From Gemmatimonadota bacterium (GTDB taxonomy: Bacteria; Gemmatimonadota; Gemmatimonadetes; Gemmatimonadales; Gemmatimonadaceae): DNA of 5,157 bases. Below the pieces are notes generated by a model. That model saw only the letters and a program-made list of their open reading frames with translations, was not told the DNA's origin and made no database searches. A program made the position numbers and the translations under genes. Each line of letters starts with the position of its first letter. Within the stretch, counting starts at the first letter, position 1. Below are positions 1 through 5,157 of this stretch, piece after piece. The stretch spans positions 1-5,157 of the forward strand of contig CANGXK010000210.1 of the NCBI GenBank assembly GCA_947457715.1. Direction: 5' to 3'.

Positions 1-151
1 AATCGGCTACGTTGGAACCACGGGCAACGCACCACCAGGCACGCCGCATCTCCATTTTCAGGTGATGAAGCGCGCCGTGGGGCGTGCATGGTGGGACGGT
101 CCTGCCATCAACCCGTTTTCGTTCTTTGCGCTCGATGCCCTGCGTCCATGA
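1..151 (+). CDS. M23 family zinc metallopeptidase, C-terminal fragment
   Basis: Reading from base 2, an open frame gives 49 residues and a TGA at 149-151; the rest of the gene lies left of the window. The fragment has the closing part of a LytM/M23 (lysostaphin-type) endopeptidase domain: a glycine-rich turn (GYVGTTGNAPPG), then the PHLHF block at about residues 15-19. Its HxH pair is the family's active-site motif, the second His being a zinc ligand. The tail WWDGPAINPFSFF matches the usual W-x-G-x-x-INP ending of these domains. Such enzymes cut peptide cross-links of peptidoglycan in the periplasm, or act as catalytically dead activators of amidases. Here the visible catalytic His residues are intact, but the first zinc ligands are out of view, so activity cannot be judged. 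The YhbY-like gene begins 28 bases later in the same direction. Confidence 0.88.
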   Translation, partial: IGYVGTTGNAPPGTPHLHFQVMKRAVGRAWWDGPAINPFSFFALDALRP

Positions 152-179
152 CGTCGGCTCGCAGGCGCCCGAGGGATTC

Positions 180-485
180 ATGAGCATGAAGGGCAAGGAC
201 CGTGCGGCGTTGCGCGCGGAAGCACACCACCTGAGCGTGCAGGTGCATATCGGTCACGCGGGGCTCACGCCGGCGCTGCTCGCCAGTCTCACTGACGTGC
301 TGCGCACGCATGAATTGGTGAAGGTGCAGGTGGCCAAGGCCGGGGAACTGACGGCCAAGGAGGCGGCCCGCGACGCCGCCGAACGTACGCGTGCCGAGGT
401 CATTCAGGTCATCGGCCGTACGTTCACGCTGTATCGCGAGAATCCCGACCTCAAGCGCGGTGAATTGCCGCCTTGGCGCGGATAA
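180..485 (+). CDS. yhbY: YhbY/CRS1-type RNA-binding protein
   Basis: A 101-residue protein, close to the roughly 97 residues of E. coli YhbY. It shows the CRM-domain pattern: a short basic start, a strand followed by a GHAG loop at residues 25-28 (the GxxG-type RNA-contact loop), a helix, the strand ELVKVQV at 45-51, an Ala/Glu/Lys-rich helix at about 58-75, and the closing strand IGRTFTLYR at 78-86. In E. coli and plants this family binds RNA and is linked to pre-50S ribosomal particles or intron splicing, so a cytosolic role in ribosome assembly is likely. I chose the ATG at 180 because GAGGG (171-175) sits 4 bases upstream. The ATG at 186 is equally compatible with that site at a spacing of 10. 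The frame also extends upstream to an ATG at 84, but that would overlap the peptidase gene and add residues unlike the family. Confidence 0.9.
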   Translation: MSMKGKDRAALRAEAHHLSVQVHIGHAGLTPALLASLTDVLRTHELVKVQVAKAGELTAKEAARDAAERTRAEVIQVIGRTFTLYRENPDLKRGELPPWRG

Positions 486-504
486 GTTCCCGCAGCCGTT
501 CCGC

Positions 505-532
505 TTGTCGCGCGTGCGCGGTCGAGTATCTT
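505..532 (+). promoter_or_regulatory. Candidate sigma70-like promoter for the ferredoxin gene
   Basis: TTGTCG at 505-510 and TATCTT at 527-532 are separated by 16 bases, each matching four of six consensus positions, and lie about 50 bases before the ferredoxin start. The spacer contains a 5+5 base inverted repeat, CGCGC-GT-GCGCG at 509-520. Alternating CG runs occur by chance in GC-rich DNA, and promoter consensus in this organism is unknown, so this is a weak call. Confidence 0.25.
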
Positions 533-583
533 CCCTTCTCAATCGCCGCCATTCCTGGTCGCGTCGGACCCGAGACTTCGCTC

Positions 584-847
584 ATGCCCTACGTCATTAC
601 TGAAGCCTGCATTTCCGTCAAGGATAAGTCGTGTGTGGACGTCTGCCCCGTGGATTGCATCTACGAGGGCGCAGACCAGCTCTACATCCACCCTGACGAG
701 TGCATCGACTGCGGCGCGTGTGAGCCGGAGTGCCCCGTTACCGCGATCTTCCCCGAGGAAGATGTGCCCGTGCAGCTCAAGAGCTTCATCGGCAAGAACA
801 AGGACGTCTTCGCCGGCCCGACGCCGCCGGGACGCCCCACGCGCTAG
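584..847 (+). CDS. Ferredoxin, eight-cysteine 7Fe/8Fe type
   Basis: An 87-residue small electron carrier of the cytosol. Eight cysteines sit at 9, 17, 21, 25, 40, 43, 46 and 50. The first group reads C-x7-C-x3-CP-x2-C and the second is C-x2-C-x2-C-x3-CP. This is the spacing of Azotobacter ferredoxin I, offset by one for the initial Met. There C9, C17 and C50 would hold a [3Fe-4S] cluster, C21, C40, C43 and C46 a [4Fe-4S] cluster, and C25 would be free. The C-x7-C gap is why I prefer the seven-iron (FdxA-like) type over a plain 2[4Fe-4S] clostridial type, but cluster content is inferred. The start MPYVITEAC is typical of the family; an upstream ATG at 473 would overlap yhbY and add unrelated residues. 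There is no clear Shine-Dalgarno sequence. The C-terminal extension after residue 56 is short and acidic, then Gly/Pro-rich. Its redox partner is not evident from the neighbours. Confidence 0.95.
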   Translation: MPYVITEACISVKDKSCVDVCPVDCIYEGADQLYIHPDECIDCGACEPECPVTAIFPEEDVPVQLKSFIGKNKDVFAGPTPPGRPTR

Positions 848-861
848 GGCGCCTTCGTGGG
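836..861 (+). terminator. Weak stem-loop over the ferredoxin stop codon
   Basis: CCCACG (836-841) pairs with CGTGGG (856-861), and just inside it CGC (842-844) pairs with GCG (849-851) around a TAGG loop containing the stop codon; bases 852-855 bulge. No T-run follows, so this is not a standard intrinsic terminator. It could be a partial terminator or attenuator between the ferredoxin and the glycosyltransferase genes, or mere chance in GC-rich DNA. Confidence 0.2.
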
Positions 862-887
862 AGATGCCAAGCGGGCCGCGACGTGGC

Positions 888-1634
888 ATGTTTTGGCGAT
901 TCGCTCATAGCTTCAAGAGACCAATGCGCTCCCTGCTGAGCCACTGCCGTGGGCTTCTTGGCTATCCCGCCTATTACCAAACCCTGGCGCACGCCCTCCG
1001 CACCCCAGACCGGCGGCGTCTGGTGGTCATGGGGAATGCGCCATTGCACTACGACTGCAGTGCATTGGTGGATCTGGCCGATGTCGTGGTTCGCCTCAAT
1101 GACTGCAAGGGCGCCGGGCCGAGGAGTGGCACCCGGACCACTGTTCTCTGTGTCAACAACCTCGGTTCTCCGGCCCGCGAGTACGTCGATGGCGCACTCT
1201 TCCGGCGGTTCCCATGCTGCAGGGACGCCAGCGAGTTTTGGTTCCCCCGTAATCAGCTGGTGCATGACCTCCATGCGGCGCGCGTCGGCGGGGCGATCTC
1301 CCCCGGCGAGCATGCGGATTTTTCCGCCGCCATCATTGCGGCCAACGCACTGGCAGCGCGGACCATCGTGCACTTCACGGCTGCGTTCAACGAGACGGTC
1401 ATCAGCACGTTGCAGCAGGTTCGGCACCGATACCAGATTGCCGAGACGGCCTGGAGTCCGAGTACCGGAATGTTCGCCATCGCGCATGTGCTGTCCGCCC
1501 CGGAGTTCCGTGAACATGAGGTGCACCTGCTGGGCTTTCGCTTTCAGGGATGGTCGGGGCACCATTGGGCGGCAGAGCGACGACTGATCGCTGAGTATGT
1601 CCGCGAAGGTCGTGTGACATTGCACCTCACCTGA
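888..1634 (+). CDS. GT29 (sialyltransferase)-like glycosyltransferase
   Basis: A 248-residue protein with a motif order recalling GT29 sialyltransferases. An L-like motif lies at about 44-72 (VVMGNAP, then ADVVVRLND), followed by GTRTT at 81-85. An S-like motif is at about 191-218 (PSTGMFAIAH, then VHLLGF), and a VS-like H-x4-E at H225-E230 includes the candidate catalytic His. In GT29, L and S bind the CMP-sugar donor. The eukaryotic L-S disulfide cannot form because the S region lacks Cys, and motif III is not obvious. There is no signal peptide or clear membrane anchor, so a cytosolic enzyme is likely. The donor could be CMP-sialic acid, CMP-Kdo or something else; no nucleotide-sugar synthesis gene is in view. 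The start is uncertain: ATGs at 864, 888 and 924 are in frame. AAGAG at 915-919 favours 924, GGGAG abuts 864 too closely, and I took 888 as a compromise. The next gene follows after 13 bases. Confidence 0.72.
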   Translation: MFWRFAHSFKRPMRSLLSHCRGLLGYPAYYQTLAHALRTPDRRRLVVMGNAPLHYDCSALVDLADVVVRLNDCKGAGPRSGTRTTVLCVNNLGSPAREYVDGALFRRFPCCRDASEFWFPRNQLVHDLHAARVGGAISPGEHADFSAAIIAANALAARTIVHFTAAFNETVISTLQQVRHRYQIAETAWSPSTGMFAIAHVLSAPEFREHEVHLLGFRFQGWSGHHWAAERRLIAEYVREGRVTLHLT

Positions 1635-1647
1635 TACCCAATGCCTT

Positions 1648-2325
1648 ATGGACACCATCGATCTCGTCGTGGGATATGATCGCAGGGAGGCGATCGCCTA
1701 CCATGTCTTCTGCCAGAGCGTGCTGGAGCGGGCGAGTCTGCCGGTGCGCTTCCTGCCGCTCACTCCGCAGGGCGTCGCCGGTTATGTCGAAACGCAGGAC
1801 GACGGCAGCAATGCCTTCACCTATCGCCGGTTCCTGACGCCACAGCTCATGGGGTTCCGAGGATGGGCGATCTTCGCCGACGGCGACATGGTCTGCGAGG
1901 CCGACATCGCCGAGCTGTGGCGCCTGCGGGATCCGGAGAAGGCGGTCCTGGTGGCCCAGCACGACTACCAGACCAAGGTCACCACCAAGTACCTCGGGGC
2001 GAAGAACGAGAACTATCCCCGCAAGAACTGGTCGAGCCTCATCCTCTGGAATTGCGCGCACCCGGCCAATCGCCTACTCACGCCGGAGTTCGTGGCGTCG
2101 AAGAATGGCGCGTTCCTGCACCGGTTCATGTGGCTCGAGGACGCCCAGGTCGGTGCCTTACCGCTCGAGTGGAACTGGCTTGCCACGGAGTACGAGCCCA
2201 ACGACGGCGCCCGGATCGTCCACTATACGCTGGGCACGCCCTGTTTCCGGGACTACCGGGATGCGGACATGGCCGACCGATGGCATGCCGCGCATCGGCA
2301 GATGCAGGAAGGGATGGACGCCTGA
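1648..2325 (+). CDS. GT-A fold (GT8-like) glycosyltransferase
   Basis: A 225-residue protein. It opens with a nucleotide-binding-like strand and helix (DLVVGYDRREAIAYHV, residues 5-20), as in GT-A enzymes that begin with a 'GYD-RE-AY' block. A DGD motif at 78-80 (in AIFADGDM) is the expected DxD that binds the metal and the nucleotide-sugar phosphates. Further blocks are RKNWSSLILWNC at 125-136 and VHYTLGTPCF at 191-200, whose His is a plausible further metal or sugar-nucleotide ligand. This pattern resembles GT8-type and related bacterial glycosyltransferases of lipopolysaccharide or capsule synthesis. The exact family, donor and acceptor cannot be told. No signal peptide or membrane segment is seen, so it should act in the cytosol or at the inner membrane face. 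The ATG at 1648 has no Shine-Dalgarno sequence, and only 13 bases separate it from the preceding stop, so it probably relies on translational coupling. Confidence 0.8.
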   Translation: MDTIDLVVGYDRREAIAYHVFCQSVLERASLPVRFLPLTPQGVAGYVETQDDGSNAFTYRRFLTPQLMGFRGWAIFADGDMVCEADIAELWRLRDPEKAVLVAQHDYQTKVTTKYLGAKNENYPRKNWSSLILWNCAHPANRLLTPEFVASKNGAFLHRFMWLEDAQVGALPLEWNWLATEYEPNDGARIVHYTLGTPCFRDYRDADMADRWHAAHRQMQEGMDA

Positions 2326-2512
2326 AGGAAACCAGTGGGTCCGGGAGATAGGCCACCGTACCCCCGAATCTGAGGTTGGCGGCATTCCGGTGGAACCGGA
2401 CGGTGAGTGGTGCGGTGTCCCTGTGAAAGACCGAACCGATCCGATCGACCGTAGGGTTGGCGGGGCAAGGTATGGTCGGCCCACTTGTGCATCTGTTGCT
2501 CGGGCGTGCCCC
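2326..2512. other. Convergent intergenic region without a gene
   Basis: This 187-base gap separates two converging operons. It holds a perfect 6-base stem with a 3-base loop (TCCGGT-GGA-ACCGGA, 2386-2400) and two direct copies of GGTTGGCGG (2374-2382 and 2455-2463). Neither stem strand is followed by a T-run, so I cannot identify an intrinsic terminator for either side. No frame here gives a credible protein. Confidence 0.6.
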
Positions 2513-3118
2513 CTAGAACGTCCAGCCGCGGTTCTTGAGCCAGAACAGTCCGCACAGCACCACGTACTGCAGCACCGTCGAGCGCTCGCTCCAGATGGCT
2601 TCGGCCCAGTCGTGCTGTCCTTTCGTGCTGCCAACGGGGGGACGACCGAACCAGCGCGGGGTGCGCGCCTTGTACTCCAGATACTCCCGGCCGAAGATCG
2701 ACTCCAGCACCCCTTCTTCGTAGCGCACGATCAGCGTGTATTCGATCGCGAAGATCACGATCGCCACGGGAATGAACCAGTTCACCCCCGATACCACCGT
2801 GAAGCCGATCCACGCGAGGAAGTTGCCCACGTAGAGCGGGTTGCGGCACCAGGCGAACGCCCCGTAGGTCACGAGACGCTGCACGTCGCGCGACCGACGG
2901 CGGGTGACCGTCCCCGCGGCGGCAACGCCGGCCGTGCGCACCAGTTCTCCCAGAAGGACGAGCAGCAGACCGGCGATCCATGTCTTCAGCGACTGCACCC
3001 CCGGCACGAGCAGGGGCACAGCCAGAAACGGCACGGGAAGCCAGCCGCGGTTCTTGAACAGCACCTGCCCGATGCGGGCAGCAAGAGACCGTTCGGCTTC
3101 GGAGACAGTGGCAGTCAT
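2513..3118 (-). CDS. Isoprenylcysteine carboxylmethyltransferase (ICMT)/PEMT-like membrane methyltransferase
   Basis: A 201-residue integral membrane protein. Hydrophobic segments lie at about 27-40, 46-62, 97-110 and 113-131, with a possible fifth at 182-195. The diagnostic part is the C-terminal half: LVTYGAFAWCRNPLYVGNFLAW at 82-103 contains the RNPLYVG block, and YEEGVLESIFGREYLEYKARTPRWF at 133-157 contains the E-x-x-L-x-x-x-FG-x-x-Y-x-x-Y element. These form the S-adenosylmethionine site in the ICMT/phospholipid methyltransferase superfamily. Bacterial members rarely act on prenylated cysteine; lipids, quinone-like or other hydrophobic substrates are more likely, and the substrate here is unknown. 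The ATG at 3118 is the only ATG that avoids overlap with the hydrolase; it has no Shine-Dalgarno sequence and lies inside an inverted repeat. A GTG at 3064 would give a 183-residue form that keeps the whole conserved core. It is the last gene of the minus-strand group. Confidence 0.85.
   Translation of the reverse strand: MTATVSEAERSLAARIGQVLFKNRGWLPVPFLAVPLLVPGVQSLKTWIAGLLLVLLGELVRTAGVAAAGTVTRRRSRDVQRLVTYGAFAWCRNPLYVGNFLAWIGFTVVSGVNWFIPVAIVIFAIEYTLIVRYEEGVLESIFGREYLEYKARTPRWFGRPPVGSTKGQHDWAEAIWSERSTVLQYVVLCGLFWLKNRGWTF
2522..2538. repeat. 17-base direct repeat, copy 1 (3' end of methyltransferase gene)
   Basis: CCAGCCGCGGTTCTTGA is identical to bases 3041-3057. Both copies are in the same reading frame of the minus-strand methyltransferase and encode the KNRGW motif, here residues 195-199, almost at the C-terminus. 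Confidence 0.8.
3041..3057. repeat. 17-base direct repeat, copy 2 (5' end of methyltransferase gene)
   Basis: Identical to bases 2522-2538 and in the same frame. It encodes KNRGW at residues 22-26, at the start of the first membrane segment. Confidence 0.8.
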
Positions 3119-3159
3119 CGACGGCGGGAAAGAGCGATGGTGAGAGGCGCCGTCGATGA
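3115..3159 (-). promoter_or_regulatory. Perfect 12-base inverted repeat enclosing the methyltransferase start codon
   Basis: TCATCGACGGCG at 3115-3126 is the exact reverse complement of CGCCGTCGATGA at 3148-3159, with a 21-base spacer. In the minus-strand transcript it would fold into a 12-base-pair, GC-rich stem just after the hydrolase stop. The 3' arm would carry the AUG of the methyltransferase (3116-3118), and the loop is pyrimidine-rich. This could hide the start codon and set translation of the last gene, or form a processing or partial termination site. No U-run follows, so it is not a standard terminator. A protein-binding operator is a less likely alternative because the site is inside an operon. 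Confidence 0.55.
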
Positions 3160-3164
3160 GTCGG

Positions 3165-3968
3165 TCAGACCGAATCGGCGAGCGTCGCGAGGAAGTCGGA
3201 GAACGCATGCGTCGTGGCCGCAGGGCGCTCGATACAGGGCAGGTGTCCCGCCCCCGCAATGATCTCGATGCGGACGCGCGCCGCAGCGGGCAGGGCTTCG
3301 GCGATTGCGCGCGCCTCCTTGATCGGCGTCAGCACGTCGTCTTCCCCCACCACCACGAGTGTGGGAACGGTAATCGTCCCGAGCGTTTCCCGTGAGTCCG
3401 GCCGGTCACGGAGCGCCTGCAGCGCCCCCGTGATCCCCGCCACCGACTGCCGGGCCATGATCGCCCGGATCGTGTTCACCACGTCGGGACGCTCCCGCGA
3501 CTGCTTCCCGAGCATCCCCTGCAATTGCGCGTTGGCGATGGCCCGCGAGCCGTCCCGGCGCACCAGCGCGATCAGATCGTCCCGCTTCCCCCGGGTTACC
3601 TCGTCGTCGGCACCAGCCTTCGTGTCCGAGAATATGAGGGCGCGAATGCGATCGGGATGCCGCCGCCACATCGCCATGGCGACGTAGCCGCCCATCGAGA
3701 GGCCGCACACCACGGCCGATTCAATGCCGAGCCAGTCGAGCAATGCCACGACATCGTCGGCATACTGGTCCATCGAGAACGGCCCGTGCGTGCTGGAATG
3801 GCCGAAACCACGCAGGTCCGGCACGATGCAGCGCACCTGGGGAGCGAGCGACACGCGTTGCGCGGTCCACAGCGTCCGATCGTGGGGAAACCCGTGCAGA
3901 AAAACAACCGGCGGGCCGCTCCCGGTGTCGTCGAATCCCACCTGATAACCCGCGAGTTTCGCGATCAC
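3165..3968 (-). CDS. Alpha/beta hydrolase
   Basis: A 267-residue protein of the usual size for single-domain alpha/beta-fold hydrolases. The oxyanion-hole motif HGFPHD is at 25-30, followed by PDLRGFGHSS at 50-59. The nucleophile elbow GLSMGG at 89-94 puts the catalytic serine at S91. The acid is D211, in GEDDVLTP at 208-215, and the histidine is H242, in GAGHLPCIERP. The triad is therefore complete and in the canonical order. A helical cap region spans about 120-190. Overall it resembles the 3-oxoadipate enol-lactonase/BioH-like group of esterases and C-C hydrolases, but the substrate cannot be named. There is no signal peptide, so it is cytosolic. The start is a GTG whose last two bases form the first two of the upstream gene's TGA (GTGA, 3968-3965). 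There is no Shine-Dalgarno sequence, so translational coupling to the transporter gene is expected. Confidence 0.93.
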   Translation of the reverse strand: MIAKLAGYQVGFDDTGSGPPVVFLHGFPHDRTLWTAQRVSLAPQVRCIVPDLRGFGHSSTHGPFSMDQYADDVVALLDWLGIESAVVCGLSMGGYVAMAMWRRHPDRIRALIFSDTKAGADDEVTRGKRDDLIALVRRDGSRAIANAQLQGMLGKQSRERPDVVNTIRAIMARQSVAGITGALQALRDRPDSRETLGTITVPTLVVVGEDDVLTPIKEARAIAEALPAAARVRIEIIAGAGHLPCIERPAATTHAFSDFLATLADSV

Positions 3969-5157
3969 TTGGCCACCGGCAGCGGGCCGCTGTCCGCACG
4001 TGCCATCACGACCTCGACGTCCACGTCAGCGTGCGCCAGATCCTGCTGCCCCTTGTCGTGCCGGACCATCGCTTTCTCCCGGGCATTCTCCCGTTCCGCC
4101 ATCATCCGCAACGGCACCAGGACCGCCGCCGTCAGCGGCACGGCCACCATCAGCCCGATGAAGCCGAACACCAGCGTCATCAGCGACTGCGCCACCAACG
4201 TGATCGCCGGCGGCAAGTCCATCTCGCCGCGCATGAGATACGGAATCAACAGGTTGTTCTCGAGGAACTGAATCCCCCAATAGGCGATCAGGACGGCGAG
4301 CGCCTTCTCCGGCGAATCCACGAAGGCCATGAGGATCGCCGGCACCGCACTCATGATCGGTCCGACGGTGGGGATGAACTCGAACAAGCCCGCAATGAAG
4401 GCGAGGGCGAACGGTGCTTTCACGCCGAGGACGAGCAGCACGATCATGCTGACGGTGCCGATCACCACCATCGCGATCATCTGCGTCACCAGCCACTTGC
4501 GCAGGACGGTCGCGATCTCCGCCAGCACCAGGCGCACCTGCGCCCGCGACGTGGCCGGGACGACCGCCAGCAACCATCCGCGATACACCTCGGGCTCGGC
4601 GCCGATGTACATCGCGAGAAACACCAGCAGGACGAACGCGGCAACGGCCGCCAGCGTGTTGGAGACGAACGAGAACAGATAGCGCGAGGCGCCGCCAAGC
4701 CCCTCGGCAATGCGCTTCTTGATGGCTTCGCTGGGCGACGCCGCGATCGAATCGGCTACCTGGCGCATCGCCTGGGCGGCCGTCGGCGTCCGCGTGCTGG
4801 TGGCCGGCGTGCCCACGGCCGCCGGGGGGATCACGGCCGTCGTGCCGGCGCTGGCCGGCGGTGTCGCCGCCGACTTGATCAGCGTCCCCACCAGACCGGT
4901 GCGCTTCGAATCGATCCACGTTTGCAGCTTGTGAATCGCTTCCGGGAACTCCGTCTGCAGTTGCTTGCCCTGCTCGATCAGCGTGGGGGCCGTCCAGGCC
5001 AGCACGCCGCCGATGGCCCCCACCGTCCCGAGCACGATCAGCGCCGACGCAATCCCGCGACGAATCTTGAATCGCTCGAGGTAGTCCACGCCACTGCCCA
5101 CCGCCAAGCCAAAGAGCGTGGCGAGGAAGACGAGGAACAGCAACGAGCTCACGGACC
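3965..5157 (-). CDS. AI-2E (PerM/TqsA) family transporter, 5' partial
   Basis: The frame is open to the window's right edge. About 395 residues are visible from a GTG at 5152, but this is unlikely to be the true start: the family normally has a further membrane helix before this point. Visible parts in order (numbered from that GTG) are hydrophobic helices at 2-19 and 34-54 and a soluble periplasmic-type segment of about 60-155. Then come helices at 160-182, 222-243, 246-256, 285-296 and 313-348. Family signatures are FEFIPTVGPIMSAVPA at 257-272 and ENNLLIPYLMRGE at 298-310. The extramembrane segment carries an Ala/Thr/Pro-rich low-complexity stretch at about 95-127. The tail after 350 is charged and cytosolic. 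Members include autoinducer-2 exporters and Na+/H+ antiporters, so the substrate is open. Its stop overlaps the hydrolase start by four bases. Confidence 0.92.
   Translation of the reverse strand, partial: SVSSLLFLVFLATLFGLAVGSGVDYLERFKIRRGIASALIVLGTVGAIGGVLAWTAPTLIEQGKQLQTEFPEAIHKLQTWIDSKRTGLVGTLIKSAATPPASAGTTAVIPPAAVGTPATSTRTPTAAQAMRQVADSIAASPSEAIKKRIAEGLGGASRYLFSFVSNTLAAVAAFVLLVFLAMYIGAEPEVYRGWLLAVVPATSRAQVRLVLAEIATVLRKWLVTQMIAMVVIGTVSMIVLLVLGVKAPFALAFIAGLFEFIPTVGPIMSAVPAILMAFVDSPEKALAVLIAYWGIQFLENNLLIPYLMRGEMDLPPAITLVAQSLMTLVFGFIGLMVAVPLTAAVLVPLRMMAERENAREKAMVRHDKGQQDLAHADVDVEVVMARADSGPLPVAK

Noticed and set aside
633..887. Upstream extension of the GT29-like frame to an ATG at 633
   Set aside because: It lies within the ferredoxin gene in another frame and translates to an Arg/Ser-rich sequence typical of a shadow frame.
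786..1658. Minus-strand 290-codon frame opposite the GT29-like gene
   Set aside because: It is antisense to a gene with clear family motifs and has no recognisable domain itself.
2386..2400. TCCGGT-GGA-ACCGGA hairpin as a bidirectional terminator
   Set aside because: The stem is only 6 bases, the loop tight, and no T-run follows on either strand, so termination cannot be supported.
2374..2463. Two GGTTGGCGG copies as the start of a repeat array or attachment site
   Set aside because: Only two 9-base copies 81 bases apart, with no regular spacing and no mobile gene nearby.
2105..3262. Long plus-strand open frame of 385 codons
   Set aside because: It overlaps the GT-A gene and the antisense of the methyltransferase, shows no domain, and is rich in Arg/Pro/His as expected for an off-frame reading in GC-rich DNA.
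4026..4919. Minus-strand 297-codon frame inside the transporter gene
   Set aside because: It is a shifted reading of the AI-2E family gene, with Gly/Arg/Asp-rich composition and no motifs.
5150..5152. GTG at 5152 as the true start of the AI-2E family gene
   Set aside because: The frame stays open to the edge and the family expects another N-terminal helix, so the gene is treated as partial.

Overview
This is a GC-rich bacterial window holding eight protein-coding genes, two of them cut by the window edges. Coding density is high: the longest stretch without a gene is about 190 bases, and no rRNA, tRNA, CRISPR array, insertion sequence or phage gene is visible. The high-GC codon use, weak or absent Shine-Dalgarno sequences and the style of the ferredoxin and AI-2E-type proteins suggest a free-living soil or aquatic bacterium, possibly a Gemmatimonadota member. 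That placement is an impression from protein style, not a demonstrated assignment.

Plus strand, left part (1-847): the C-terminal tail of an M23 zinc metallopeptidase, a YhbY/CRS1-type RNA-binding protein 28 bases downstream, then after about 98 bases a small eight-cysteine ferredoxin of the seven-iron type. These look like housekeeping genes for cell-wall processing, ribosome or RNA maturation and electron transfer. Plus strand, centre (888-2325): two glycosyltransferase-like genes 13 bases apart, almost certainly one transcription unit. The first carries recognisable versions of motifs L, S and VS of the GT29 sialyltransferase family, which is mostly known from eukaryotes. The second is a GT-A-fold enzyme with a DGD metal-binding motif, resembling GT8. 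Together they probably add sugars to a surface glycan.

Minus strand, right part (5157 down to 2513): an AI-2E/PerM-family membrane protein (5' end beyond the window), an alpha/beta hydrolase whose GTG start overlaps the transporter's stop codon (GTGA), and after 46 bases an isoprenylcysteine-carboxylmethyltransferase-like integral membrane methyltransferase. The three probably form one operon convergent with the glycosyltransferase pair.

The least ordinary signals are the bacterial GT29-like gene with its partner, and a perfect 12-base inverted repeat in the hydrolase-methyltransferase gap whose 3' arm contains the methyltransferase start codon. I see no convincing complete novel system.
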